In this document: one piece after another, positions 24,443 to 33,520 of the stretch | Numbering within the stretch: the stretch's first letter is position 1 | Layout of the letters: every line of letters starts with the position of its first letter | Made by a program: the position numbers and the translations under genes | Assembly (NCBI RefSeq): GCF_024662235.1 | Contig: NZ_CP096276.1 | Coordinates: 2,232,001 to 2,296,000 of the forward strand | DNA: 64,000 bases | Direction of reading: 5' to 3' | Source of the DNA: Pimelobacter simplex | Lineage (GTDB): Bacteria > Actinomycetota > Actinomycetes > Propionibacteriales > Nocardioidaceae | Notes under the pieces: model-generated | What the model saw: only the letters and a program-made list of their open reading frames with translations | What the model was told of the DNA's origin: nothing | Database searches by the model: none

Positions 24443-25869
24443 GGTCAAGTCCCGGCTAGTGGTGTAGCGCTGTGTTCCTTCGCTGGGGGGTTCAGGCAGT
24501 GAGTGCTGGCAGTTGGTCGGCTCCGATCTCGGTGTCGGTGGTGGGGATGGGGTTGACGCGGCAGCGGGCGAGGACTTCGAGTCCGAGGTATCGGCGGCCT
24601 TCGGCCCATTCGTCGGTCTGCTCGGCCAAGACCGCGCCGACGAGGCGCACGATGGCCTCGCGGGTGGGGAAGATCCCGACGGCGTCGGTGCGGCGGCGGA
24701 TCTCGCGGTTGAGTCGTTCGGCGGGGTTGTTGGACCAGATCTGGGTCCACACGTCCTTGGGGAATTCGGTGAACGCGAGGATGTCCGCACGCGCTTGGTC
24801 GAGGTGGTCGTGGACCTCGGGGAGCTTGCCGTCGACGTAGTCCAGCAGCCGGTCGAACTGGGCGTGCACCGCCGGCCGGTCGGGCTGGTCGTAGACGCTG
24901 TGCAGCATCGCCTTGACCGCCGGCCACATCGACTTCGGCGTCACCGACATGAGGTTCGCTGCGTAGTGGGTGCGGCACCGTTGCCAGGCCGCGCCAGCCA
25001 GGTTCGCTGCGACCGCCTCGACCAGACCGGGGTGGGCGTCGCTGGTCACGAGCCGTACCCCGGACAGGCCGCGGGCGACCAGGTCGGCGAAGAACTCGTT
25101 CCACGCCGCACCGGTCTCGGCGGTGGCCACCCGCATCCCCAGGACCTCGCGGTGGCCATCGCCGTTCACGCCGGTGGCCAGCAACACCGCGGCGTTGATC
25201 ACCCGGCCGCCCTCGCGGACCTTCATCGTCAACGCATCGGCGGCGACGAAGGTGAACGGGCCAGCGGCATCGAGGGGACGGTGGCGGAACTGCTCGACGT
25301 GCTCGTCGAGCTCGGCGGCCATCCGCGAGACCTGCGACTTCGACAGCGAGTCGATGCCGAGGGTCTTGACCAGCTTGTCCATCCGCCGCGTGCTAACGCC
25401 GGCGAGGTAGCAGTCCGCTACCACGGTGATCAGCGCGGTCTCGGCTCGCTTGCGGCGCTCGAGCAACCATTCGGGGAAGTAGGTGCCCTTGCGGAGCTTG
25501 GGGATCGCCACATCGATCGTGCCGACGCGGGTGTCGAGGTCGCGGTGGCGGTAGCCGTTGCGCTGCGCGACCCGGCCTGGGGTGGGGCGGCCGTACTCGG
25601 CGCCGACCACGGCGTCGGCGTCCGCGGACAGCAGGGCGTTGATCATCGTCTGCAGCAGCTGGCGCATCAGATCTGGCGACGCTTCGGCGAGGGCTTCACC
25701 GAGCAGGCGTGCAGGGTCGACAATGTGAGGAGCGGTCATCGTGATGACTCCGTTCGAGAGTGCTGTGAGAGGTTCACTCGAAGGATCACGCGGTGGCCGC
25801 TGCTTCGTCATCCGTACTCGCCGGTGACGATCTCGGCGACCGCGCTACACCACTATCGGGGACTCAACT
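24443..25869 (-). mobile_element. IS256-family insertion sequence IS-C (1427 bp)
   Basis: Imperfect terminal repeats start GGTCAAGTCCCG on the left and AGTTGAGTCCCC on the right (reversed), both leading into TAGTGGTGTAGCGC. It is related to IS-A in its ends and transposase but clearly diverged. The single transposase gene is on the minus strand. Confidence 0.88.
24492..25739 (-). CDS. IS256-family transposase (IS-C)
   Basis: The 415-residue transposase starts at ATG 25739; an in-frame start 72 bp upstream is possible but adds unconserved residues. It shares the IS-A layout: RNGYRHRDLDTRVGTIDVAI, FTFVAADALTMKV with the first Asp, LVTSDAHPGLVEA, WQRCRTHYAANLMS and WSNNPAERLNREIRRRT with the Glu. 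It is intact and present once in the window. Confidence 0.9.
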   Translation of the reverse strand: MTAPHIVDPARLLGEALAEASPDLMRQLLQTMINALLSADADAVVGAEYGRPTPGRVAQRNGYRHRDLDTRVGTIDVAIPKLRKGTYFPEWLLERRKRAETALITVVADCYLAGVSTRRMDKLVKTLGIDSLSKSQVSRMAAELDEHVEQFRHRPLDAAGPFTFVAADALTMKVREGGRVINAAVLLATGVNGDGHREVLGMRVATAETGAAWNEFFADLVARGLSGVRLVTSDAHPGLVEAVAANLAGAAWQRCRTHYAANLMSVTPKSMWPAVKAMLHSVYDQPDRPAVHAQFDRLLDYVDGKLPEVHDHLDQARADILAFTEFPKDVWTQIWSNNPAERLNREIRRRTDAVGIFPTREAIVRLVGAVLAEQTDEWAEGRRYLGLEVLARCRVNPIPTTDTEIGADQLPALTA

Positions 25870-25873
25870 CCCC

Positions 25874-26599
25874 ATCCTTGCCGCCAAGTTCGAGACTCAC
25901 CGGCTTCAACTGCTCAGCGCAACGAAGTGCGACCGCACGCCCTGTCACTGTCGAGCCTGTGAACTGGACGAAGTCAGCGGCATCCACGACGGCGGAGCCA
26001 GTGTCGCTGGCCCCCGTGACATGTGCCAGAACGGGCGGGGCGCCGATCTCGTGCCAGCCTTCGATGACCCGTGCGCAGGTCAGTGGTGTCTCTTCCGAGG
26101 ACTTCACCAGGACCGCGCACCCGGCAGCCAGCGCGGGAGCTGCGTCCATGAGAAAGAGAGTGATCGGGAAGTTCCAGGGGGTGATCAGGCCGACGAGAGG
26201 ATGGGGCCGGTAGGTCTTGGAAAGTCGCTTCGGCAGGCTCAGCAGTCCCGCGGACCTGACCCTTTCGTCGGCGAGAAAGTCCTCGGCGTGGTTGGCGTAG
26301 TAGGTGATGAATTCGCAGGACGCGGTCGTCTCCACGAGGGCGTCAGGACGCACCTTGCCGGTCTCGGCCTGAAGCAGGTCGGTGAGCTCGTCGGTATGAG
26401 CAAGGATCCAGTCCCGCCACTGGTGCAACCATTGTGAACGCTGCCGTGGACCATCCTCGGCCCAGGTAACTTGGGCGAGGCGAAGCTCGGTAGCGATGCG
26501 CGTCACGGCGTCACGATCATCTACGGAGATGGTCTCCACCAACCGGCCGTCGGCTGGGTTGCGCACCTCAAGCATGGTCGCTGTGGTTGTTGGGCTCAT
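25874..26599 (-). pseudogene. Aldehyde dehydrogenase, N-terminal part (gene interrupted)
   Basis: The start is ATG 26599, overlapping the stop of the transglutaminase-like gene (ATGA). It encodes the first 242 residues of an NAD(P)-dependent aldehyde dehydrogenase: EVRNPADGRLVETI, the cofactor segment GLITPWNFPITLF, VLVKSSEETPL, FTGSTVTGRAV and the catalytic-Glu motif LELGGKD. After LGGKD it runs into IS-C and stops within six codons. In an intact operon this enzyme would oxidise the aldehyde made from a P450-derived alcohol to the acid. Confidence 0.9.
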
Positions 26600-27318
26600 C
26601 GGTCCTCCTGTGGGTGCGCAGACCCGGGTGAAGCGTCAGTTTGGATCTGGCTCGTCGACTTGATGGTGAAAGCGTCGTCAACCGCAGGCGCGGAGGAATC
26701 CACCATCGAGCCATAGGTGTGGCGAAGCTCGCTCAGGATCTCGGCCAAGGGCAGGTCGTCGAAGAGGCCACGCTCGTGGACGTACTCCATGTGCTGGATT
26801 CCGTCTGCCGTGAAGGCGTGCATGAGTGCGTGGTGCTCACCGTCGAACTCCACCGGAGGAACACCGAAACGAGCACACAGCTCGACGTTGAACGCCGGCG
26901 TCGCCTTGAGCCACCTGCCGTCGATGTGGAGACTGCTGTATCCGTGGTAAACGAACAGGTCCGTGCCGCCCATGAGTGTTCGCAGGGTCTGGGTTTGCAG
27001 ATGGTTGCGGACATCGGCGAAACCCAAACGCGCCGGAATGCCTGCCGCGCGGCACACCGCAGTGAGCAGCACGGCTTTCGGGACGCAGTAGGCGCGACCG
27101 GCCTGGAGCACGAAGCTCGCGCGGTAGTGCGCAGGGTCGGCCGACACCGTGTAGGGGTCGTACCAGACCCGGTCGCGGACGGCGGCGAACAGTCGTCTCG
27201 CTTTCTCGGTGTCGGTCCTCGCGTCACCGACCGTGGCCGCGGTGAAGTCGCGGACGTCCTCGTGCTCGAAGTCGAGAAATTCCGTCGGCTCCAGGTGGGA
27301 CGCAAGGATCTGACTCAT
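26596..27318 (-). CDS. Transglutaminase-like (cysteine-protease-fold) protein
   Basis: ATG 27318 overlaps the P450 stop (ATGA) and gives 240 residues. The core matches transglutaminase-like domains: GRAYCVPKAVLLTAVCRAAGIPARLGF with nucleophile Cys78, then LFVYHGYSSLHIDGRWLKATPAFN with the expected His (125). The usual catalytic Asp before the PxFN motif is Ala/Thr (KATPAFN). Members may act as proteases, amidases or acyl transferases. It is embedded between a P450 and an aldehyde dehydrogenase with 4-bp overlaps on both sides, so it belongs to the pathway, perhaps forming or breaking an amide or thioester. Confidence 0.8.
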   Translation of the reverse strand: MSQILASHLEPTEFLDFEHEDVRDFTAATVGDARTDTEKARRLFAAVRDRVWYDPYTVSADPAHYRASFVLQAGRAYCVPKAVLLTAVCRAAGIPARLGFADVRNHLQTQTLRTLMGGTDLFVYHGYSSLHIDGRWLKATPAFNVELCARFGVPPVEFDGEHHALMHAFTADGIQHMEYVHERGLFDDLPLAEILSELRHTYGSMVDSSAPAVDDAFTIKSTSQIQTDASPGSAHPQEDR

Positions 27319-28775
27319 CGGCGCTCCAGGGTGATCGGCAACCCGTCGACGGGAATCGGTAGTGAGGTGTTGTCCCATCTGACTTCGTAGCCGTCGGGGA
27401 CCGTCCAGCTGTAGGTGCGCAGCATCTGGTGCAGGATGGCCTTGACCTCCAGGGTCCCGAAGTGGAGACCAATGCACTTGTGCACCCCGCCACCGAACGG
27501 GATCCACCCGAAGCGGTGGTGCTGGTCTTCCCGACGCGGCTCACTGAAGCGTCCAGGGTCGAATTTGTCGGGGTCGGTCCAGCATGTCTCGTCGAAGTGA
27601 TTGGCGGCCGGAGCGATGGCAACCAGCGTGTCTGCTGGAATGTGGCTCCCGGCAATCTCGACGTCCTCGACGGTCTTGCGCATGACGATCGGCACTGGCG
27701 CCACCAGGCGCAGCGTTTCCTTGATCACCAGATCGAGAGTCGCCAGCGACTCCAGGTCGACGATGTTCGGGGTCCGGTCGCCGAGTCGGTCGGACTCGGC
27801 CCTGGCCTGCTCCTGCCACCCCGGGTGCTTGGCGAGGAAGTAGGCGGCCGCCGCAGTGGTGATGGTCGAGGTGTCGTGGGCGGCCATCATCAAGAAGATC
27901 ATGTGGTTGATGACGTCCTCATCGGTGAAGGCGTCCCCTTCGGCGGTCTGCGCATGGCACAGTCCCGCGAACAGGTCGCCGCCCTGACCCTCGCGGGCAG
28001 CAGGCAGATGTTGTGCGAAGTAGGCCTCCAGCACCGCTCGCCCACGCACACCAGCTCGCCAGCGTGTCCCGGGCAGCGGTATCCGCACGATCGAGCTGGC
28101 TGCCCGTACGGTCGACACGAAGGCGTCGTTGATCGCATCGGTGTCCTGGTTCCCGCCGCGCCCCGCCATGAAGACGTCCGTGGCAACGTCGAGAGTCAGG
28201 CTCTTGAGCAGGGGGTAGAGCCGGTTGGACGTGCCGGCGGTCCAGCCTTGGATGTTCGCCTCGACGGTCGGTCCGAGTTGGTCGACGTATCCGGCAAGCC
28301 GGTCACGGGTGAACGCCTCCTGCATGATGCGTCGATGCATCTTGTGTTCGTCGAAGCTCATCAGCATCAGGCCACGGTGGAAGAACGCGTCGATGAGATA
28401 GGTCCAACCGTCCTGGGAAAAGGACCTCGCTTTGGTGGTCAGTGCTTCTTGTGTGGCGTCGGGGCCGGCCACCGCCACCACCTTGGTGCCGAACGCCCCC
28501 ATCCAGGACACCGGACCGAAGCGCCTGTATCGGGCACGCGTGAAGTCCGACCCGAAGCGGATGTAGTCGACGGTGTGTCCGAGGAGAGGGAGTCCGGCGG
28601 TCCCTCGGACGGGCTTGAGTCCGGAGCCTTCCGGAACTGGGGCGAGCTCGTGGACCGGCCACCGGTCGCTGGCCTCGCGCAGGGCCGCGTCCCATCTACT
28701 CGGTAGCGACGCCAGGAGCAACGACGAGAGCCGGTCGCGCCTCTTCGTGATTGCTCGTGGGAGGAGGTTCGTCAC
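27315..28775 (-). CDS. Cytochrome P450 (second of three in the element)
   Basis: The 486-residue P450 has a proline/glycine hinge before the core (GTAGLPLLGHTVDYIRFG). The I-helix oxygen-binding motif is MAAHDTST (about residue 300), with ETLRL (ExxR), a PxxFDPGRF meander and the heme-Cys loop FGGGVHKCIGLHFG (about residue 428). The long N-terminus and the FGGGxHKCIG loop recall mycobacterial CYP136/CYP51-like enzymes more than CYP153; no subfamily is claimed. It needs electrons from the adjacent ferredoxin and reductase. It starts 62 bp after the reductase stop and overlaps the next gene by 4 bp. Confidence 0.9.
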   Translation of the reverse strand: MTNLLPRAITKRRDRLSSLLLASLPSRWDAALREASDRWPVHELAPVPEGSGLKPVRGTAGLPLLGHTVDYIRFGSDFTRARYRRFGPVSWMGAFGTKVVAVAGPDATQEALTTKARSFSQDGWTYLIDAFFHRGLMLMSFDEHKMHRRIMQEAFTRDRLAGYVDQLGPTVEANIQGWTAGTSNRLYPLLKSLTLDVATDVFMAGRGGNQDTDAINDAFVSTVRAASSIVRIPLPGTRWRAGVRGRAVLEAYFAQHLPAAREGQGGDLFAGLCHAQTAEGDAFTDEDVINHMIFLMMAAHDTSTITTAAAAYFLAKHPGWQEQARAESDRLGDRTPNIVDLESLATLDLVIKETLRLVAPVPIVMRKTVEDVEIAGSHIPADTLVAIAPAANHFDETCWTDPDKFDPGRFSEPRREDQHHRFGWIPFGGGVHKCIGLHFGTLEVKAILHQMLRTYSWTVPDGYEVRWDNTSLPIPVDGLPITLERR

Positions 28776-28837
28776 TTGATGTCCTGTCTATGAGCGTTCC
28801 CGGTGGTCAGCAACGGAGGCGTACTACGCCGCTCGGC

Positions 28838-30055
28838 CTACCCGCGTATGTCGGTCAGATCTGGGACAACCAGCTCCGCCCGTCCCAGCAGCGGAGCACC
28901 TTGCGCCAGGAGCCGCTTGGTCAACATGAAGTCACGGGGACGGTTCACGCAGTCCGCGGCGATCAGCACACCGTGGCGGAGGTAGAAGCAGGTGAAGTCG
29001 CGGTCTTGACGGGGATCACCGCTGAGCACGACTTCGTCGTAGCCGGTGTTGAGTCCGGCGATCTGGAGCTTGACGTCGTACTGATCTGACCAGAACCACG
29101 GAAGCGCAGTGATTTCTTTGGCCTTCCCGCAGAGGGTGGCGGCGGCCACCTTGGCTTGCTCCCCCGCGCTCGGTACGCACTCGAGACGAACTCGACGACC
29201 GTGACTGGCCATGGTGCGGCTCGTGCAATCGCCGGCCGCAACGATGCCGGGGTCGCTCGTGCGGGCTCGATCGTCAATCGCGATGCCGTTGTCGACAACC
29301 AGTCCTGATGCCGAGGCGAGTTCGGTGTTCGGCTCAACACCGATGCCCACGATGACGAAGTCAGCAGGAATTGATTCGCCGCTCGACAGGAACACTTCGC
29401 GGACCTGGGTGTCCCCGGCGATGGCCTCGACAAGTGCATTCGTCCGAATGGAGACGCCCGCATCTCGGTGGATCCGCTCGAAGAATGCTGAGACCTCGGG
29501 GGCCGTCACTCGTTCGAGGACACGCCCGGTCGCCTCGAGCACCGTGACATCGAGCCCCAACGCGCGCAACGACGCGGCTGTCTCCAGCCCGACGTAGCCC
29601 CCACCGACGATGACGGCTCGCCGTCCGGGCGAGGCGGCTCCACGGATCAGCTCGACGTCCTTGGCGGTGCGCAGGTAGTAGACACCGCCAAGTAGGGCGC
29701 CCGGCACGAGAAGTCGTCGCGGCCGAGCACCGGTGCACAGGGCAAGCTTGTCGTAGCCCAGCGACTCGCCGTTGCCCAGCACCAGGTGACCAGCGGTGCG
29801 GTCGATCGACTTGATCGTTGCATCCAGAAGCTGGATCTCCTGCTTGGCGTAGAACGCTGCGCTACGGATCGCCAGATCCTCAAGGGTGCTCTTGCCCGCC
29901 AGCAGGGCCTTCGACAGGGGCGGGCGTTGGTAGGGCAGCGCCGACTCATCGCCCACCAGGACGACCTCCCCGGTCCACCCCTCCTGGCGCAGACTCGCCG
30001 CGAGCTGCGCGCCGGCATGGCTTGCGCCGACGATCACCGCTCGCTGCCCGGTCAT
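28838..30055 (-). CDS. NAD(P)H-ferredoxin reductase (FAD-dependent pyridine nucleotide-disulfide type)
   Basis: The 405-residue flavoprotein has two Rossmann folds: FAD loop VIVGASHAGAQLA at the N-terminus and NAD loop VIVGGGYVGLETA around residue 147. It also has the FAD-closing GIVAAGDC motif and the C-terminal reductase domain seen in rubredoxin, putidaredoxin and CYP153 reductases. It passes electrons from NAD(P)H to the 2Fe-2S ferredoxin at 31463-31789. Its ATG overlaps the CYP153 stop (ATGA at 30052-30055), so the stoichiometry is probably coupled. All expected segments are present. Confidence 0.92.
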   Translation of the reverse strand: MTGQRAVIVGASHAGAQLAASLRQEGWTGEVVLVGDESALPYQRPPLSKALLAGKSTLEDLAIRSAAFYAKQEIQLLDATIKSIDRTAGHLVLGNGESLGYDKLALCTGARPRRLLVPGALLGGVYYLRTAKDVELIRGAASPGRRAVIVGGGYVGLETAASLRALGLDVTVLEATGRVLERVTAPEVSAFFERIHRDAGVSIRTNALVEAIAGDTQVREVFLSSGESIPADFVIVGIGVEPNTELASASGLVVDNGIAIDDRARTSDPGIVAAGDCTSRTMASHGRRVRLECVPSAGEQAKVAAATLCGKAKEITALPWFWSDQYDVKLQIAGLNTGYDEVVLSGDPRQDRDFTCFYLRHGVLIAADCVNRPRDFMLTKRLLAQGAPLLGRAELVVPDLTDIRG

Positions 30056-31443
30056 GCGCCGGCCTTCGGGGTGAGACGGACCATCAACTCACTGATGCCA
30101 CGTACGAAGTTTGACTGCACGTACTCCGGCTCGCCCACCACCTCGATCTCCTCGAAGCGCGGAAGCAATTCCTCCCACAGGACCCGCAACTGCAGCTCGG
30201 CCAGCCGGTTCCCCATGCAGCGGTGGACGCCGAACCCGAAGGAGATGTGGTTGCGCGCGTTGGCACGGTCGATGATCAGCTCATCAGGCCGATCGAAGAC
30301 GGCGGCGTCGCGGTTGCCCGAGGCGTACCACATCACGACCTTGTCGCCCTCACGGATGAACTGGCCGTTCAGGATGGTGTCGACCTTGGCGATCCGGCGC
30401 ATGTAGGCGAGCGGAGTCTGCCAACGGATGACCTCCGAGACCATGTTGGGGATAAGGTCAGGGTTGGCCTTCAGCTTCTCGAACTGATCCGGGAACTGGT
30501 TGAGCGCAAGGACACCACCACTCATCGAGTTGCGGGTCGTGTCGTTGCCTCCGACGATCAGCAACACCAGGTTTCCGAGGAACTCCATCGGGCGGTCGAT
30601 GAGGTCCTTGGTGTTCTCGTTGCTCTGCAACATGGTGATCAGGTCGAAGCCGGGTTCCTCCCCGGCAGCAGTCCGGGCGGCCTTGTCGTGCCAGAGGGCG
30701 CTCAGACCTCCCGCCATGTCACGCATGCCACGGAAGACCTCATCGTTGTCCGAGGGACCACCGTTGGCTTGCTCCATCGAGGACGCAAGATCTGACCAGT
30801 AGACGAGCTTGTCACGCTGCTCGTAGGGGAAGTCCAGCAACGTGGCCAGCATGCGCGCAGTCAACTCGACCGAGACGCGCTGCACCCAGTTGAACGGCTC
30901 ACCCACCGGGAGTTCGTCCAGCACCTCGCGAACGCGCTCTCTGATGAGCCCCTCCATCTCGCGCAGATTCTTCGGTGCGACGACGCCTTGGACCGCCTGC
31001 CGCTGCAGGTCGTGCCGCGGCGGATCCATCGCGATGAACATCTCGATGTCGAGGAACCGTGGTGGCACGCCGATGACGATCAGGGGTTCGGCAGAGAACG
31101 AGTCATGGTCCTTGTCGACCGCGATGATGTCGGCGTGCCGGGTGACAGACCAGAACGGGCCGAAGGGACTGTTGGGCTGGTAGTGCACGGGGGCTTCGGT
31201 GCGCAGACGCTCGAAGTAGGACTTCCAGCGACCCTGCCGGTACATGAACGGATTGCTCATGTCGATGTCGGCGAGGTCGATCTCCTCGACCGGCGGGATG
31301 GGGCGCTCGACAAACATCTTCTTGCCATTGGTCCCCGTGACCCACCTCCTGGTCTTGTCGTAGAGATGTGCGCCCTGAATCTGCCGCTCCATCGGGATGG
31401 TTGCCTGGACCTTGGCGGTGACCGCCTCAGGAATTTTCATCAC
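30052..31443 (-). CDS. CYP153-family cytochrome P450 (alkane/fatty-chain terminal hydroxylase)
   Basis: The 463-residue soluble P450 has the CYP153-type layout: N-terminal DIDMSNPFMYRQGRW, SNPFGPFWSVTRHADI, the I-helix LLIVGGNDTTRNSMSGG, EVIRWQTPLAYMRR (ExxR) and the heme loop FGFGVHRCMGNRLAE. CYP153 enzymes hydroxylate medium-chain alkanes and related chains at the terminal carbon and are usually encoded next to a ferredoxin and ferredoxin reductase, exactly as here. The gene starts 19 bp after the ferredoxin stop. Family assignment is by motif recognition; the substrate in this organism is unknown. Confidence 0.88.
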   Translation of the reverse strand: MMKIPEAVTAKVQATIPMERQIQGAHLYDKTRRWVTGTNGKKMFVERPIPPVEEIDLADIDMSNPFMYRQGRWKSYFERLRTEAPVHYQPNSPFGPFWSVTRHADIIAVDKDHDSFSAEPLIVIGVPPRFLDIEMFIAMDPPRHDLQRQAVQGVVAPKNLREMEGLIRERVREVLDELPVGEPFNWVQRVSVELTARMLATLLDFPYEQRDKLVYWSDLASSMEQANGGPSDNDEVFRGMRDMAGGLSALWHDKAARTAAGEEPGFDLITMLQSNENTKDLIDRPMEFLGNLVLLIVGGNDTTRNSMSGGVLALNQFPDQFEKLKANPDLIPNMVSEVIRWQTPLAYMRRIAKVDTILNGQFIREGDKVVMWYASGNRDAAVFDRPDELIIDRANARNHISFGFGVHRCMGNRLAELQLRVLWEELLPRFEEIEVVGEPEYVQSNFVRGISELMVRLTPKAGA

Positions 31444-31462
31444 TTCTGCCCGTTCTCGCTGG

Positions 31463-31789
31463 TCACATCTGGAATTCGGGGAGTCGGACGGTCAGCCCGT
31501 CCCATGCGTCACAGACCGCCATTTGGCACGACAGTCGGGAGGTCGGTTCACGCTCGGGGTTCATCGCGAGCATCTGCTCCTCATCGGGGCCGGAGAGCCC
31601 GACCCGCTCGGACCACTGAGGGTCGACAATGACGTGACAGGTTCCGCAGGCAGCTTCCCCACCGCAGTCGCCGTCGACGCCGGGCACCGCGTTGTTGGTC
31701 GCGACCTGCATCAACGACTGCCCCGCGTCCAAGGACGCCGTGTGCGTCTCGCCGTCGTGCGACACGAACATCACCACTGCCATGATCAA
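31463..31789 (-). CDS. 2Fe-2S ferredoxin (adrenodoxin/putidaredoxin type)
   Basis: A 108-residue protein with the Cys42-x5-Cys48-x2-Cys51 ... Cys88 pattern (GDCGGEAACGTCH then LSCQMAV) that binds a 2Fe-2S cluster in the adrenodoxin family. It opens the leftward operon and would carry electrons from the reductase at 28838-30055 to the CYP153 and possibly to the second P450. Starts at 31789 or 31783 are both possible (MIMAVV). It diverges from the AraC regulator across a 119-bp gap. Confidence 0.92.
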   Translation of the reverse strand: MIMAVVMFVSHDGETHTASLDAGQSLMQVATNNAVPGVDGDCGGEAACGTCHVIVDPQWSERVGLSGPDEEQMLAMNPEREPTSRLSCQMAVCDAWDGLTVRLPEFQM

Positions 31790-31908
31790 CTCCTGATGCG
31801 TCGTAGGGAGGGCACAAGGCCTTGGGTCAACTCTTGCCGCGGACGCCGGTCGTGGCTATGTTCGCCCGGGCCAGTTAGTTGTGAGTTCGGCTCAGGGAAG
31901 CGGGTTCG
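31790..31908. promoter_or_regulatory. Divergent promoter region between P450 operon and AraC regulator
   Basis: The 119 bp separate the ferredoxin gene from the outward-facing AraC-type gene. This arrangement is common for alkane-inducible CYP153 operons, where the AraC protein activates the neighbouring operon. I could not identify an unambiguous operator pair or -10/-35 set by eye. Confidence 0.5.
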
Positions 31909-32922
31909 ATGAACCTCAATGAAGCGGGAGTGCCCTACACGGCATTCGCGCAGCTGCTCGAGAGCCAGGCACTTGGAGCGGGCGCTGTGGCACGGTTCCG
32001 CGCCATCATGGCCCGTGAGGGCGTCACCGAGGCGACCTTGCTGCAGCACGACGGGCAGATCCCAGTGCGGTGGTTCCGGGAGGTCTACCCCACGCTCGAT
32101 GCCCACCACGCCACCGAACTCGGCCACACGTTCGCAGAACAGGCTCAACTGACCTCGTTCGGCCCTTTGAGTCTCCCCTTGATCAGCGCAGGATCCGTGG
32201 CCGAGATCATGGAACTTCTCACCTACCTGCCCTTGATCACGACAGCCGTCACCACACGGTTCCACCCGAACGACGAGGGCCTCACAGTCGGGCTCACGGG
32301 TCATATCGGCGATCCGGATCTGGATTGTCTGCTCGTTACCTACTGCGGCTCGGCACTGCGGAGATTGATCCAGATGCTCGTCGGCGACGGGTCGACCGTC
32401 AGACTGCACACCAGTTGGCCAGCGCCCGCGTCCGTGACTCAGCACGAAGCCTCACTGGACGGGCACCTGGTCTTCAAGTCTCCGATGACATTCCTCCACG
32501 TGCCCACGGAGACGCTGAATGAGGTCTGTCGGTTCTCCGACCCGGTTGCATATCGCCTCGCGATTGCCGATCTCCGGGAGTCCCTCGAGCACAGGATCGG
32601 GCCGACGTCCTACTCGAGCAGGGTACGGATCTCCCTGGACGAGGCTCTTGAACTGAAGACGTGCCAGACGGTCGCCGATGAGCTGTCGATGTCTGCCAGC
32701 ACCCTCAAGCGGCGCCTCCAGGAAGAGGGCACCACATTCCGCGACCTGCTCGAGACGTCATTGCTGGAGCGCGCCACGCTACGCCTGCTCGACCGATCCA
32801 TGTCGATCAGCGAGATCGCGGTCGAGCTCGGGTACAGCGACCTCACCAACTTCTCGCACGCCTTCAAGAGGTGGACTGGTCAGTCTCCGAGGCAGTTTCG
32901 AGAATCCAGTCACAGTTGGTAG
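31909..32922 (+). CDS. AraC-family transcriptional regulator (putative activator of CYP153 operon)
   Basis: The 337-residue regulator has an N-terminal arabinose_bd-type sensing domain (about 20-200, with TELGHTFAEQAQLTSFGPLSL) and a C-terminal AraC double HTH: CQTVADELSMSASTLKRRL and then SISEIAVELGYSDLTNFSHAF, FKRWTGQSPRQFR. This architecture is found in OruR/AlkR-type regulators that sense lipophilic effectors. Divergent position next to the ferredoxin/CYP153 genes suggests that it activates them. ATG 31909 directly follows an AGGGAAG stretch at usable spacing. Confidence 0.88.
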   Translation: MNLNEAGVPYTAFAQLLESQALGAGAVARFRAIMAREGVTEATLLQHDGQIPVRWFREVYPTLDAHHATELGHTFAEQAQLTSFGPLSLPLISAGSVAEIMELLTYLPLITTAVTTRFHPNDEGLTVGLTGHIGDPDLDCLLVTYCGSALRRLIQMLVGDGSTVRLHTSWPAPASVTQHEASLDGHLVFKSPMTFLHVPTETLNEVCRFSDPVAYRLAIADLRESLEHRIGPTSYSSRVRISLDEALELKTCQTVADELSMSASTLKRRLQEEGTTFRDLLETSLLERATLRLLDRSMSISEIAVELGYSDLTNFSHAFKRWTGQSPRQFRESSHSW

Positions 32923-33016
32923 CTGAGACCTTCCGGACGGGCACGCTGATGTCGAACACGGCAGCGGCGGGGAAGGTCGGTTCATTGCGGTTGGCGGTGC
33001 CGATCGCTGCCATCGG

Positions 33017-33520
33017 TCAGGACGGTCGTCCCGGACCCTTGAAGTGCTCGAAGTCAACGGTGACGAAGAGGGCACCCGACCTCGCGACCAAGGCACCGTC
33101 GGAGGCCTGGAGGGTGGCGGCCATGTGAATCTTGCGTCCAGCACGTTCCGCGATGCTGGCTTGAAGCGTGTATTCGAGGCCCAGCAGCACCGGGCTCAGG
33201 TACTCGACGTCGAGCTTGCGGGTAACGGCGAGGTCTCCGATGGAGTACAGCAGGAATCCGAAGAGATCGTCGAAGACAGTGGCCACTGCGCCACCGTGCG
33301 CGATGCCGGGTGCACCCACGTGGCGAGCGTCAAAGGTGTGGGTGGCAACCACCGTGTCGGGGGCGTTGCGGGTCACGACCAGGTGGTGGCCATGTGGGTT
33401 CTCCGCGCCGCACCCGAGACAGTGGCTGTGGTGCGATGGCAGGGTCGCCCCGACTCCGCGGGAGACGTCTGGGTCTTGTCGCCATCCGGCGAGCAGGTGG
33501 TCGAAGGTGTTCTCACCCAT
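33017..33520 (-). CDS. PaaI-family hotdog thioesterase (second copy in the element)
   Basis: The 167-residue protein carries SHCLGCGAENPHGHHL, GAPGIAHGGAVATVFDDLFG, TRKLDVEYLSPVLLG and GRKIHMAATLQ, matching the paralogue at 18249-18824 motif by motif but clearly diverged. It should hydrolyse an acyl-CoA-type thioester. Its ATG overlaps the TetR stop (TAATG), so it is co-transcribed with that regulator. Two such thioesterases in one mobile element suggest that thioester release or proofreading matters to the pathway. Confidence 0.85.
   Translation of the reverse strand: MGENTFDHLLAGWRQDPDVSRGVGATLPSHHSHCLGCGAENPHGHHLVVTRNAPDTVVATHTFDARHVGAPGIAHGGAVATVFDDLFGFLLYSIGDLAVTRKLDVEYLSPVLLGLEYTLQASIAERAGRKIHMAATLQASDGALVARSGALFVTVDFEHFKGPGRPS

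Larger units (their letters stand above)
24435..25877. repeat. 8-bp target duplication around IS-C
   Basis: CCCCATCC lies at 24435-24442 and 25870-25877. It spans the last four bases of the IS3 element and the adjoining aldehyde dehydrogenase sequence, so IS-C entered exactly at that junction and is younger than the IS3 insertion. Confidence 0.8.

Noticed and set aside
24435..25877. Explaining the aldehyde dehydrogenase break by a 5-bp GGCCC duplication of the IS3 element
   Set aside because: That boundary choice shifts the dehydrogenase frame by one; using ATC with 27-bp terminal repeats restores the frame and gives the 3-bp size usual for IS3.
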